Positions 1-12,566 of a stretch of DNA of 64,000 bases are shown here, piece after piece (within the stretch, counting starts at the first letter, position 1; the number at the start of each line of letters is the position of its first letter). The DNA lies in the NCBI GenBank assembly GCA_933228675.1, contig OW121743.1, forward strand, positions 17,117,384 through 17,181,383, in the 5' to 3' direction. The position numbers and the translations under genes were made by a program. The stretch comes from Stomorhina lunata. Lineage: Eukaryota > Arthropoda > Insecta > Diptera > Rhiniidae. The notes beneath the pieces are model-generated. The model made no database searches and had not been told where the DNA came from. It saw only the letters and a program-made list of their open reading frames with translations.

Positions 1-79
1 ATAAGTAAATAATAAAATAAATATAAAAGTGGTTTTAAATTCATGGATTACTAGAATTATGATGAGTTTATATAAATAC

Positions 80-165
80 CAGGGGCAATATCGGCGCATC
101 CGAAATCGAACGAAATGTAAGATATTGCAGAAACATTTGTGTAGTATACTTTAAGGATAATTTGA
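80..165 (+). mobile_element. MITE-A fragment, one terminal arm
   Basis: It begins CAGGGGCAATATCGGCGCAT and continues with the arm seen in other copies: GAAATGTAAGATATT, then CAGAAACATTTGTGTAG, then TATACTTTAAGGATAAT. The same arm recurs near 10655, 39045 and 60792, and reverse-complemented at the right ends of 21190-21502 and 43077-43438. Only one arm is present; array A starts where the internal part of the element should be. MITE-A is my label for this window's family of short non-autonomous DNA transposon relics. Confidence 0.7.
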
Positions 166-2297
166 ATATTTTAGAAAAATTTTCTATAGAAACCTTTTCA
201 AAAAGAAACATTTTCTATAGAAATTTTTTCATAAAGAAAAATTTTCTATAGAAATTTTTTCATAAAGAAAAATTTTCTATAGAAATTTTTTCATAAAGAA
301 AAATTTTCTATAGAAATTTTTTCATAAAAAAAAATTTTCTATAGAAACTTTTTCATAAAGAAAAATTTTCTATCGAAATTTTTTGATAAAGAAAAATTTT
401 CTATAGACATTTTTTCATAAAGAAAAATTTTCTATAGAAATTTTTTCATAAAGAAAAATTTTCGATAGAAATTTTTTATAAAAAATTTTTTTCCTTTAAA
501 TTTTTATAAAAAATTTTTCTTTATGAAAAATTTTCTATAGAAATTTTTTCATAAAGAAAAATTTCTATAGAAATTTTTTCATAAAGAATAATTTTCTATA
601 GAAATTTTTTCATAAAGAAAAATTTTCTATAGAAATTTTTTTATAAAGAAAAATTTTCTATAGAAATTTTTTCATAAAGAAAAATTTTCTATAGAATTTT
701 TTTTATAATGAAAAATTTTCTATAGACATTTTTTCATAGAGAAAAATTTTTCCTTATGAAAAAATTTTCTATACAATTTTTTTTTGTAAAGAAAAATTTT
801 CTATCGATACTTTTTTATAATGAAAAATTTTCTATATAATTTTTTTTTTATAAAGAAAAATTTATATAGAAATTTTTTCATAAATAAAATATTTCTATAG
901 AAATTTTTTCGTAAAGAAAAATTTTCTATAGAAATTTTTTCATAAAGAAAAATTTTCTATAGAAATTTTTTCATAAAGAAAAATTTTCTATAGAAATTTT
1001 TTCATAGAGAAAAATTTTCTATAGAAGTTTTTTCACAAGGAAAAATTTTCTATAGAAATTTTTTCCTAAAAAAAATTTTCTATAGACATTTTTTTCGAAA
1101 GAAAAACTTTATATAGATATTTTTTCATAAAGAAAAATTTTCTATATACATTTTTTTCTAAAGAAAAATTTTCTACAGAAATTTTTTCATAAAGAAAAAT
1201 TTTCTATAGAAATTTTTTCATAAAGAAAAATTTTCTATAGAAATTTTTTCATAAAGAAAAATTTTCTATAGAAATTTTTTCATAAAAAAAAATTTTCTAT
1301 AGAAACTTTTTCATAAAGAAAAATTTTCTATCGAAATTTTTTGATAAAGAAAAATTTTCTATAGACATTTTTTCATAAAGAAAAATTTTCTATAGAAATT
1401 TTTTCATAAAGAAAAATTTCTATAGACATTTTTTCATAGAGAAAAAATTTTTCTTATGAAAAAATTTTCTATACAATTTTTTTTGTAAAGAAAAATTTTC
1501 TATCGATACTTTTTTATAATGAAAAATTTTCTATATAATTTTTTTTTATAAAGAAAAATTTATATAGAATTTTTTTCATAAATAAAATTTTTCTATAGAA
1601 ATTTTTTCGTAAATAAAATTTTTCTATAGAATTTTTTTCGTAAAGAAAAATTTTCTTTAGAAATTTTTTCGTAAAGAAAAATTTTCTTTAGAAATTTTTT
1701 CATAAAGAAAAATTTTCTATAGAAATTTTTTCATAAAGAAAAATTTTCTATAGAAATTTTTCACAAGGAAAAATTTTCTATAGAAATTTTTTCCTAAAGA
1801 AAAATTTTCTATAGACATTTTTTTCGAAAGAAAAACATTATATAGACATTTTTTCATAAAGAAAAATTTTCTATAGAAATTTTTTCATAAAGAAAAATTT
1901 TCTTTAGAAATTATTTTATAAAGAAAAAATTTCTTTAGAAACATTTTCATAAAGAAAAATTTTTTATAGCAATTTTTTTATAAAGAAAAATTTTCTATAG
2001 AAGATTTTTCATAAAGAGAAATTTTCTATAGAAATATTTTCATAAAGAAAAATTTTCTATAGAAATATTTTCACAAAGAAAAATTTTATATAGAAATTTT
2101 TTCATAAAGAAAATTTTTATATAGAAATTTTTTCATGAAGAAAAATTTTCTATAGAAATTTGTTTATAAAGAAAAGTTTTTTTTCATAAAGTAAAATTTT
2201 CTGTAGAAATTTTTCCATAAAGAAAAATTTTCTATAGAAAGTTTTTTTTAGAGAAAAATTTTCTAAAGGAATTTTTTCATAAAGAAAAATTTTCTAA
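166..2297. repeat. Tandem array A, 31-bp AT-rich unit with TTTTCTATAGAAA core
   Basis: About 68 units of 31 bp. A representative unit is 216-246. Each unit has a dyad TTTTCTATAGAAA followed by a T-run and CATAAAGAAA. Spacing of CTATAG at 184, 215 and 246 confirms the period. Blocks near 470-540 and 745-770 are locally inverted (TTTATGAAAAATTTTC appears instead of the usual order). Variant strings recur as blocks: 321-460 matches about 1281-1420, 738-900 matches about 1439-1600, and 1011-1130 matches about 1750-1860. This is higher-order duplication inside the array. No coding potential. Confidence 0.95.
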
Positions 2298-2699
2298 TGT
2301 GTTTTTGTAAGTCTAATGACATTTTTGTTTTTTTCTGTATATTATTTGTTGCCGGCCTAGAATTTCTAAAAACAGACAACATAAACCAGAAATGCAAATG
2401 ACAAACAAACCGCCACAAAAAGTGCAACGGAAGTACAAAAAAACAATTATACCGTATAGAAAACTAAACTAAAATAACGTTAAAATCTTGTAAAAACAAA
2501 TACGGATTTTATTTCGAAAAATGGTTTTGTCTAACATTTTTTTGTTCCTCAAAACAAAAAAAAAAAAAAAAAAGATAAATACATTTAAGTCTTTACGAAC
2601 ATCTATGTGTGAGTGCAAGAGTATATGTTATCCTCCGCCAGAATCATACTTTGTTTTCGTGTGGGGTAAAAAACATAATTTTTCTCATCTAAGTACTTT
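2298..2699. other. Single-copy spacer between arrays A and B
   Basis: Sequence of ordinary complexity with an 18-A run at 2556-2573. An open frame of 121 codons on the plus strand (2521-2886) runs through it and into the duplicated block. It has a low-complexity lysine stretch from the A-run and matches no family I recognise. I see no splice or promoter signal that makes it a gene. Confidence 0.6.
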
Positions 2700-3612
2700 G
2701 ACAGTCTTAACATGTCATGCCACAGATAAAATCAACTACATCATCACGATGATGAACATTAACATGTTAAGGCAAGCAGACCTGAAAGCGAGACACACTT
2801 ATATTCCTGTAGACCTTAAGGTTGCACCAATACAGATGCATTACATGCTGTTGAAACAGAAACCGGATGTAGCAAGGAAAACCTAGAAGAAGATTTTTTT
2901 TTGTGTTTTTTTTGTACAATAAAAACCCTTTTAATATTTTTGCTTTTAACGCTAATAATTTCCGCTAAAAAGCAACACACATTTTCCTCAGTCTAGGAGA
3001 CTAAAGTATATGAGACTATAGTATAAGTAAAGGAGACTATAGTCTTAGTATAGGAGACTATAGTCTTAGTATAGGAGGCTATAGTCTCAGTATAGGAGGC
3101 TATAGTCTCAGTATATGAGATTATAGCGTCAGTATATGAGACTATAGTCTCAGTATATGAGACTATAGTCTCAGTATAGGAGACTATGGAGTCAGTATAG
3201 GAGACTATAGTCTCTGTATTTCAGACTAAAGTCTCAGTATAGGAGACTATAGTCTCAGTATATCAGACTATAGTCTCAATATAGGAGACTATAGTCTCAT
3301 TATAGAAGAATATAGTCTCAGTATAGGAGACTTTAGTCTCAGTATAGGAGACTATAGTCTCAGTATAGGAGACTATAGTCTCAGTATAGGAGACTATAGT
3401 CTCAGTATAGGAGACTATAGTCTCAGTATGTCAGACTAAAGTCTCAGTATAGGAGACTATAGTCTCAGTATATCAGACTATAGTCTCAATATAGGAGACT
3501 ATAGTCTCATTATAGAAGAATATAGTCTCAGTATAGGAGACTTTAGTCTCAGTATAGGAGACTATAGTCTCAGTATAGGAGACTATAGTCTCAGTATAGG
3601 AGACTATAGTCT
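2700..3612 (+). repeat. 913-bp direct duplication, copy 1
   Basis: This block recurs at 3623-4535, displaced by exactly 923 bp at every landmark I checked (GACAGTCTTAACATG at 2700 and 3623; CACACATTTTCC at 2976 and 3899). The left part (2700-2991) is single-copy-like and less AT-rich than its surroundings. It includes a short in-frame stretch ending at 2886 and an AATAAA-like signal about 30 bp later. The right part is array B. I saw no mismatch between the copies by eye. Confidence 0.9.
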
Positions 3613-5852
3613 CCGATACTGAGACAGTCTTAACATGTCATGCCACAGATAAAATCAACTACATCATCACGATGATGAACATTAACATGTTAAGGCAAGC
3701 AGACCTGAAAGCGAGACACACTTATATTCCTGTAGACCTTAAGGTTGCACCAATACAGATGCATTACATGCTGTTGAAACAGAAACCGGATGTAGCAAGG
3801 AAAACCTAGAAGAAGATTTTTTTTTGTGTTTTTTTTGTACAATAAAAACCCTTTTAATATTTTTGCTTTTAACGCTAATAATTTCCGCTAAAAAGCAACA
3901 CACATTTTCCTCAGTCTAGGAGACTAAAGTATATGAGACTATAGTATAAGTAAAGGAGACTATAGTCTTAGTATAGGAGACTATAGTCTTAGTATAGGAG
4001 GCTATAGTCTCAGTATAGGAGGCTATAGTCTCAGTATATGAGATTATAGCGTCAGTATATGAGACTATAGTCTCAGTATATGAGACTATAGTCTCAGTAT
4101 AGGAGACTATGGAGTCAGTATAGGAGACTATAGTCTCTGTATTTCAGACTAAAGTCTCAGTATAGGAGACTATAGTCTCAGTATATCAGACTATAGTCTC
4201 AATATAGGAGACTATAGTCTCATTATAGAAGAATATAGTCTCAGTATAGGAGACTTTAGTCTCAGTATAGGAGACTATAGTCTCAGTATAGGAGACTATA
4301 GTCTCAGTATAGGAGACTATAGTCTCAGTATAGGAGACTATAGTCTCAGTATGTCAGACTAAAGTCTCAGTATAGGAGACTATAGTCTCAGTATATCAGA
4401 CTATAGTCTCAATATAGGAGACTATAGTCTCATTATAGAAGAATATAGTCTCAGTATAGGAGACTTTAGTCTCAGTATAGGAGACTATAGTCTCAGTATA
4501 GGAGACTATAGTCTCAGTATAGGAGACTATAGTCTCAGTATAGGAGACTATAGTCTCTGTATACCAGTCTCAGTATAGGAGAATATAGTCTTAGTATAGG
4601 AGACTATAGTCTCATTGTAGTCAACTATTGGCTAAAGGAGACTATAGTCTCAGTATAGGAGACTATAGTCTCAGTATGGGAGACTATAGTCTCAGTATAT
4701 GAGACTATAGTCTCAGTATAGGAGACTATAGTCTCTGTATACCAGTCTCAGTATAGGAGACTATAGTCTTAGTATAGTAGACCATAGTCTTAGTATAGGA
4801 GACTATAGTCTCATTGTTGTCGACTATTGGCTAAAGGAGACTATAGTCTCAGTATAGGAGACTATAGTCTCAGTATAGGAGTCTATAGTCTCAGTGTAGG
4901 AGACTATAGTCTCAGTATAGAAGACCATAGTCTCAGTATAGGAGACTATAGTCTCAGTATAGGAGTCTATAGTCTCAGTGTAGGAGACTATAGTCTCAGT
5001 ATAGAAGACCATAGTCTCAGTATAGAAGACTATAATCTCAGTATAGGAGACTATAGTCTCAGTATAGGAGACTATAGTCTCAGTATATATAGACTATAGT
5101 CTTTGTATAGGAGACTATAGGCTCAGTATAGGAGACTAAAGCCTCAGTATAGGAGACTAAAGCCTCAGTATCGGAGATTATAGTCTCAGTGTATGAGACT
5201 ATAGTCTCTGTATTTCAGACTATAGTCTCGGTATAGGAGACTATAGTCTCAGTATAGGAGACTATAGTCTCAGTATATGAGACTATAGTCTCTGTATTTC
5301 AGACTATAGTCTCAGTATTGGAGACTATAGCCTCATTGTAGTCGACTATTGATTAAAGGAGACTATAGTCTCTGATTAAAGGAGACTATAGTCTCAGTAT
5401 AGGAGACTATAGTCTCAGTATATCAGACTATAATCTCAGTATAGGAGACTATAGTCTTAGTATAGGAGACTATAGTCTCAGTGTAGGAGACTATAGTCTC
5501 AGTATAAGAGACTGTAGTCTCAGTATAGGAGAATATAGTCTCAGTATAGGAGACTATAGTCTAAGTATAGTAGACCATAATCTTAGTATAGGAGACTATT
5601 GCCTCAGTATAGGAGACTATAGTCTCAGTATAGAAGACTATAGTCACAGTAAAGGAGACTATAGTCTAAGTAGAGGAGATTATAGTCTCAGTATAAAAGA
5701 CTATAGTCACAGTATAGGAGACTATATTTTTAGTATGGGAGACTGTAGTCTTATTATAGTCGACTATTGACTTAAGGTCGGCTTTTGACTATATTCTCAG
5801 TATAGGAGAATATAGTCTCAGTATAGGAGACTATAGTCTCTTAACTTCAATA
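2992..5852. repeat. Tandem array B, 21-bp unit with GAGACTATAGTCTC palindrome
   Basis: Units of 21 bp centred on the perfect 14-bp palindrome GAGACTATAGTCTC, joined by a linker close to AGTATAG. A representative stretch is 3340-3420. The array is interrupted at 3623-3914 by the single-copy part of the duplication. A 206-bp subrepeat (3223 versus 3429) sits inside each duplicated block. Variants become more frequent beyond 4560, where GTAGTCGACTATTG-type units appear. Open frames here (for example 4827-5099 plus, 4824-5012 minus) follow from 21 being a multiple of three and are not genes. Confidence 0.95.
3623..4535 (+). repeat. 913-bp direct duplication, copy 2
   Basis: Second copy of 2700-3612, with ten bases of filler at the junction (3613-3622). 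The array-B variants inside it, such as GGAGACTATGGAGTC and the TTTCAGACTAAAG unit, are reproduced in the same order. The event is therefore younger than the divergence among those variants. A haplotype or assembly duplication is an alternative. Confidence 0.9.
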
Positions 5853-6916
5853 AAATTGACTAAAAATTCCAAAATATAATAAGTCTGTCCTTTGCGAAAC
5901 CTCATATTTCAAGTGTCAGTCAGATATTATGACACAAAATCTACAGCATATAAATATATTAAATTGGCGAAGCAATGAAAAAAGTTATTTAATATAAAAA
6001 TTTTCCACATATCCTCTTAAATTTCTTTTACCATTCAAAGCTGTTTTCCACCTGCCAGCAACCAGAAACCTCCATTCGTTAACCAAAGTCTCGCCCTCAT
6101 TCTAGGCCAACAACTATTTACATATCAAAGAAGGATTACAGTTTTATTGCTATTTCCCAGTCCATTTTAAGGGAAAAAAATTTCATGAAAAGGGCAAAAT
6201 TTCAATAAAATGAATGATCACTTTCAAAAGGAACCACATATGACATACAGTACTATAGTATAACGTTGTAACTTTATAACAACTACACATACATCTAAGT
6301 TTATACTGACACATACCTAAATAGTTTACATATTTTTGCTGTAATAAATATGTGCTAGTGTCTGTGAGGCAATATCATCTGGTAAATGGACTTTAAATAA
6401 TAAATGAATTTAAAGGAAACTTTCTAGAACACGGTCATATTTTCAGACATTCTTATTTAGTAACTCATGCATACACTCATACAGAAGTTGTAAAGCATAC
6501 GCTAAGGGGCAACGGAGAAATGTAACCCAGCAAATGTTTGATTAAAATAACAATTTAAGAAAAAGTTAAGAAAAGAAATAAAAAAACAAAAAAAAGAAAT
6601 AAGTATAAAGAAAATTTTAATATCTATCAAAAAAGAAAATAAGTATTTGTATTTAAAAATCTAGAATCAATTATTCATATGATTGACATTGTAGACTAAA
6701 ATGTTGAATTATTAAAGATCCATTATTCAGCTACAATGAAAAAATTGTTTATGATAAAAAAGTTTACCCTATGGCATATATATTTTCTTCTTTATGACCT
6801 CAATATGACCCGAGTAACGAAATGGGACAATAGAAAGCAAAAAGTTCAAAGAGCAATGAACCATCAAACCAGGAAGAAACAAAATATTTTTAGTTTTAAA
6901 CGACAATTTTCAAATT
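5853..6916. other. Non-repetitive interval, no gene seen
   Basis: About 1 kb of AT-rich sequence. The part at 6040-6130 is somewhat richer in C but has no long open frame. A 63-codon frame at 6736-6927 runs into the next array and has no recognisable content. No promoter, RNA gene or transposon terminus was identified. Confidence 0.5.
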
Positions 6917-9834
6917 CTAGACTATGACTAGACTATGACTAGACTATGACTAGACTATGACTAGACTATGACTAGACTATGACTAGACTATGACTAGACT
7001 ATGACTAGACTATGACTAGACTATGACTAGACTATGACTAGACTATGACTAGACTATGACTAGACTATGACTAGACTATGACTAGACTATGACTAGACTA
7101 TGACTAGACTATGACTAGACTATGACTAGACTATGACTAGACTATGACTAGACTATGACTAGACTATGACTAGACTATGACTAGACTATGACTAGACTAT
7201 GACTAGACTATGACTAGACTATGACTAGACTATGACTAGACTATGACTAGACTATGACTAGACTATGACTAGACTATGACTAGACTATGACTAGACTATG
7301 ACTAGACTATGACTAGACTATGACTAGACTATGACTAGACTATGACTAGACTATGACTAGACTATGACTAGACTATGACTAGACTATGACTAGACTATGA
7401 CTAGACTATGACTAGACTATGACTAGACTATGACTAGACTATGACTAGACTATGACTAGACTATGACTAGACTATGACTAGACTATGACTAGACTATGAC
7501 TAGACTATGACTAGACTATGACTAGACTATGACTAGACTATGACTAGACTATGACTAGACTATGACTAGACTATGACTAGACTATGACTAGACTATGACT
7601 AGACTATGACTAGACTATGACTAGACTATGACTAGACTATGACTAGACTATGACTAGACTATGACTAGACTATGACTAGACTATGACTAGACTATGACTA
7701 GACTATGACTAGACTATGACTAGACTATGACTAGACTATGACTAGACTATGACTAGACTATGACTAGACTATGACTAGACTATGACTAGACTATGACTAG
7801 ACTATGACTAGACTATGACTAGACTATGACTAGACTATGACTAGACTATGACTAGACTATGACTAGACTATGACTAGACTATGACTAGACTATGACTAGA
7901 CTATGACTAGACTATGACTAGACTATGACTAGACTATGACTAGACTATGACTAGACTATGACTAGACTATGACTAGACTATGACTAGACTATGACTAGAC
8001 TATGACTAGACTATGACTAGACTATGACTAGACTATGACTAGACTATGACTAGACTATGACTAGACTATGACTAGACTATGACTAGACTATGACTAGACT
8101 ATGACTAGACTATGACTAGACTATGACTAGACTATGACTAGACTATGACTAGACTATGACTAGACTATGACTAGACTATGACTAGACTATGACTAGACTA
8201 TGACTAGACTATGACTAGACTATGACTAGACTATGACTAGACTATGACTAGACTATGACTAGACTATGACTAGACTATGACTAGACTATGACTAGACTAT
8301 GACTAGACTATGACTAGACTATGACTAGACTATGACTAGACTATGACTAGACTATGACTAGACTATGACTAGACTATGACTAGACTATGACTAGACTATG
8401 ACTAGACTATGACTAGACTATGACTAGACTATGACTAGACTATGACTAGACTATGACTAGACTATGACTAGACTATGACTAGACTATGACTAGACTATGA
8501 CTAGACTATGACTAGACTATGACTAGACTATGACTAGACTATGACTAGACTATGACTAGACTATGACTAGACTATGACTAGACTATGACTAGACTATGAC
8601 TAGACTATGACTAGACTATGACTAGACTATGACTAGACTATGACTAGACTATGACTAGACTATGACTAGACTATGACTAGACTATGACTAGACTATGACT
8701 AGACTATGACTAGACTATGACTAGACTATGACTAGACTATGACTAGACTATGACTAGACTATGACTAGACTATGACTAGACTATGACTAGACTATGACTA
8801 GACTATGACTAGACTATGACTAGACTATGACTAGACTATGACTAGACTATGACTAGACTATGACTAGACTATGACTAGACTATGACTAGACTATGACTAG
8901 ACTATGACTAGACTATGACTAGACTATGACTAGACTATGACTAGACTATGACTAGACTATGACTAGACTATGACTAGACTATGACTAGACTATGACTAGA
9001 CTATGACTAGACTATGACTAGACTATGACTAGACTATGACTAGACTATGACTAGACTATGACTAGACTATGACTAGACTATGACTAGACTATGACTAGAC
9101 TATGACTAGACTATGACTAGACTATGACTAGACTATGACTAGACTATGACTAGACTATGACTAGACTATGACTAGACTATGACTAGACTATGACTAGACT
9201 ATGACTAGACTATGACTAGACTATGACTAGACTATGACTAGACTATGACTAGACTATGACTAGACTATGACTAGACTATGACTAGACTATGACTAGACTA
9301 TGACTAGACTATGACTAGACTATGACTAGACTATGACTAGACTATGACTAGACTATGACTAGACTATGACTAGACTATGACTAGACTATGACTAGACTAT
9401 GACTAGACTATGACTAGACTATGACTAGACTATGACTAGACTATGACTAGACTATGACTAGACTATGACTAGACTATGACTAGACTATGACTAGACTATG
9501 ACTAGACTATGACTAGACTATGACTAGACTATGACTAGACTATGACTAGACTATGACTAGACTATGACTAGACTATGACTAGACTATGACTAGACTATGA
9601 CTAGACTATGACTAGACTATGACTAGACTATGACTAGACTATGACTAGACTATGACTAGACTATGACTAGACTATGACTAGACTATGACTAGACTATGAC
9701 TAGACTATGACTAGACTATGACTAGACTATGACTAGACTATGACTAGACTATGACTAGACTATGACTAGACTATGACTAGACTATGACTAGACTATGACT
9801 AGACTATGACTAGACTATGACTAGACTATGACTA
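6917..9834. repeat. Perfect 11-bp satellite, unit CTAGACTATGA
   Basis: About 265 copies of CTAGACTATGA in 2918 bp. The line-to-line phase is constant from 6961 through 9601 (identical phase every 660 bp), so there is no insertion or deletion, and I saw no substitution. Every frame has a stop within three units, because 11 is not a multiple of three. It starts abruptly after AAATT and ends abruptly in ACTAAAAACT. The unit resembles half of an array-B repeat (TAGACTATGA versus GAGACTATAG). Confidence 0.97.
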
Positions 9835-9963
9835 AAAACTAAGTGCTAGAAATAAATTTGAATTTAAAATATTAAACAAATTTCCCTCCAAACCCTATAA
9901 AATAAAATATTTCTTCTTATTTTTGTCAATAAAAACTTTGTTGCTTATATTTTTCATATTTTG

Positions 9964-10239
9964 CTGCTTAAAGGCAACAAATGCTGCTAACACTCAGCAA
10001 CAATAGCTACAATCATCCACTCAATATCGAAATGCTAAACAAAAATTATTTACAATATTAAATGGAAAAACACAAAAATTAGAATATCAACAGCAATACT
10101 ATCGCAACACTATCAACAACAGCAGCAACTACTAACACCAACAGCAATGGCTCCGACACAGGCACAGACACAGGAGAAACAACAGCAACAGCGTTTATAG
10201 CAGAAACAGCAGCAGATCTTAGCCCCTAAAGCCATTCAG
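9964..10239 (+). other. Candidate non-coding exon, CAA/CAG-rich, ending in a splice donor
   Basis: The stretch is rich in CAGCAA/CAACAG trinucleotides (opa-like), as is common in fly transcripts, and is clearly less AT-rich than its flanks. It ends in the exact donor consensus CAG|GTGAGT, with GT at 10240-10241. All three plus frames have stops: for example the frame from the ATG at 10148 stops within 20 codons. A 5' untranslated exon therefore fits better than a coding one. The left edge is a guess; a pyrimidine-rich tract precedes AAAG at about 9973, and a transcription start is equally possible. If real, the sequence after it is the first part of a long plus-strand intron. Confidence 0.42.
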
Positions 10240-10245
10240 GTGAGT

Positions 10246-10654
10246 TTTATTGAAATTTGTCTTAAATCCTTTGATTAAGGATAATGTTTGCGTATTTTAT
10301 TACCAGGGGTAACCTTACCTTTTTTGAACACACAATTCTTTTAATATACAATAAACGTTAATTCTGAATCGGGTTACGGAGTGACCCCCCATTATTTTCT
10401 TGTCAATTTTGTTTTATTTTTGATGGATTTCCTTTAAACTTAAGGATATACATGGGAAAGTCTTAAAATTTATGGCTGTCGATGTTTTGTGGTTAAATAC
10501 ATAAATTTTAAAGTAAGAAAGCGTTAACAACGAAGAGGGGAAAATTTCGTAATTTGTTATATTAAATCGGGAATATAAAAGTTTTTTTTTTAACTTTCAT
10601 AGGCAATCAAAATAGATCTTAAAATGTATATGCATAGACAATTGAAATCTAAAA
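10246..10654. other. Probable intron sequence, nothing specific
   Basis: AT-rich sequence following the candidate donor. It has a short C-run at 10385-10390. No open frame, terminus or repeat stands out. Confidence 0.5.
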
Positions 10655-10967
10655 CAGAGGCTAAAGCGCCGTATTCGATATCAATCGAAATGTAAGATAT
10701 TTCAGAAACATATGTGTAGCATACTTTAAGGTTAATCTTAATAATATATAATTATAAGTTTCACTACATTGTAACTTTTTAGTAAAAAGTTTCCTGATAG
10801 ATAAAGAGTTTTATTTTGACTAAATGTTCTTTTACAAACAAACGGATATATTTAGATATTACATTTTATTATACTTTTTGCAAAATAAATTATTTTGAAA
10901 ACCCCTAAGGTATGTTACACGATATTTGCTTAAAAGTCTGAGCTTTCGATCGATATCGAAAGTTATA
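10655..10967 (-). mobile_element. MITE-A copy, nearly complete
   Basis: It starts CAGAGGCTAAAGCGCCGTAT with the type-1 arm (GAAATGTAAGATATTTCAGA, GTGTAGCATACTTTAAGG). It carries the internal segment ACAAACAAACGGATATATTTAG and ends with the reverse complement of the type-2 arm (CCCCTAAGGTATGTTACACG, CGATCGATATCGA). The outermost bases of the right end are lost. Orientation is opposite to the copy at 43077. No open frame; a transposase supplied in trans is presumed. Confidence 0.75.
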
Positions 10968-11003
10968 AGGTAGTTATAGTTATGTTATATTTAGATATAT
11001 TAT

Positions 11004-11089
11004 TGAGACTATCCTTAAAGTATGCTACACAAATGATTAAGAAATATCCTACATTATGATCTATAACGAATGCGACGATTTGGCCCCTG
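11004..11089 (+). mobile_element. MITE-A terminal fragment
   Basis: Right-hand terminal arm only: CTATCCTTAAAGTATGCTAC through GCGACGATTTGGCCCCTG. It lies just after the previous copy, so two insertions, or one rearranged insertion, are present. Confidence 0.7.
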
Positions 11090-11639
11090 GCTTTGAAAAC
11101 ATTTTAAATCACATTTAATCAGTCCTTCAACCTAAATTCAAAATTCCAAATTACTTATTTGCCTTTCCATTTTCGTCCATAATTAAGCCACAAAATTTGA
11201 TAATTATAATTTTTACAAATGATTTATTATGCCCATCGTGTGTTGATGTCCCCTTTTTGAGGTAAATAACTAAAAACTAATTAAGAGGATGATATTTTGT
11301 TTATTATATGAAAAATATGAAAATGGACTTTATAAAGTTGTGATTTTATAATTTGGTTTCATAATTAAATGAGTTGAATTAAAATTTTCAAATGCTCAGA
11401 TCAACTAAATTTGAAAACTTTGTTCTGCTTCAATTAGGCTCATTAAATATTTACACTTTTACTGTGAAATATTTGACATTCTTTAGGTGGATTAATAATT
11501 GAGTTAATTAATGCCTAAGGAATTTCATTAAAATTTCACACAAATTTTAAGCGAAAATTGATGAAGAACACAAACGTCCATTGTTAATTTTCTAAAATTA
11601 ACACATTTGCTCAAAATTCCGTGATATCGGAATTAGGGG
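11090..11639. other. No feature recognised
   Basis: AT-rich sequence of ordinary complexity between MITE-A pieces and the reverse-transcriptase relic. It may include the 3' untranslated part of that relic, but nothing shows it. Confidence 0.45.
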
Positions 11640-12566
11640 AATTTCTTTCTGTTCGCCATGTAATTTCACGACTTTTTGGGGAAAATGTTAAAGTGTGTGG
11701 CCTATCCACCGCCATTTCTACTGACATTCCTCTTTAGAAGCAGGAATCTGGTTTGTAGCGTTTAACAGATCTTCATTTCTGATGCGATTCGGCCACCATA
11801 TATTAAGGATTTGCCGCAAGCATTTGTTTGCAATGGTTTGTAGGTGCTTATCGATGACGTTTGTGCGTTTCCAAGTTTCGAAACCATTACGAGTTTAATG
11901 TACGTAACTTAGTTGTTGCTGATATTTGTGGAGATTTCTAAATAGCTCGGAGAATGCCGTGTCTATCATTCAGTGCTATGCACATTATATTGTCGATGAC
12001 AAGGACAAAAAGTATAGGTGAAAATATACATCCTTGTCTTACTCTAGAAGAAATTTTAAACGGAATAGACAATTTACCTTTATGCACCAGCCTACATTTA
12101 AAATCCAGGTACTTTGCCCGAATTATGTTCAGAATTTTCGTTGGCATGTTACCATTTTCTAAAATTCTCCACTATCAAAGGCCTTCATAAAGTCAATAAA
12201 CACCAGGTAAATGGGGTTGCAGAATTCATTTCATTGCTCAAGTACTATTCTGTGTTGATTAGGTCAACATAAGATCGATTGTCTCTGAACTTAAACTGAT
12301 TTTCGGAGTGTAGAGGCGGAAACTGCATCGGACTTAGTATTTAGCTCGGTATTCGAAAAGTTTTATACCTTTGTAGTTATTGTAGTTTTTGGAGTCAACC
12401 TTTTTTGGTATTTTGACTAGTATAACTTTATTCTAGGAGGTTGGTAGAGCTTTTTTTTCCCATATTTTACGCACAAATAGGTGCCACACTCTCGCCGGTC
12501 CTTCAACATCACATAAAAGCATCTCCGCTGAGATATTGTCATTCGCCGGGGCCTTGTTGCGCTTAT
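11640..12566 (-). pseudogene. Broken non-LTR retrotransposon reverse transcriptase
   Basis: Read on the minus strand from 12566 downward, pieces in several frames follow the order of a non-LTR reverse transcriptase. An early block reads NKAPANDNISAEML (about 12510-12560). Then come KIPKKVDS (about 12400) and FRDNRSYVDLINT (about 12265). Motif A appears as YLVFIDFMKAFDS (about 12168-12206). In another frame follows the region with VRQGCIFSPILFVLVIDNIM (11970-12030). A tail follows with GFETWK, RQILNIWWPNRIRNEDLL and KWRWIGHT (about 11690-11885). Frameshifts and stops separate the blocks, and the stretch that should carry the catalytic YADD box is missing between about 11910 and 11940. The copy is dead. 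Clade is not assigned. Confidence 0.88.

Noticed and set aside
2521..2886. 121-codon frame as a real gene
   Set aside because: The first third derives from an A-run and AT-rich sequence, the last third lies in a duplicated block, and no family or splice signal supports it.
6917..9834. 11-bp array as a telomere or centromere
   Set aside because: Flies lack short telomerase repeats, the array is only 2.9 kb, and it is embedded among other sequence types; nothing indicates a centromere.
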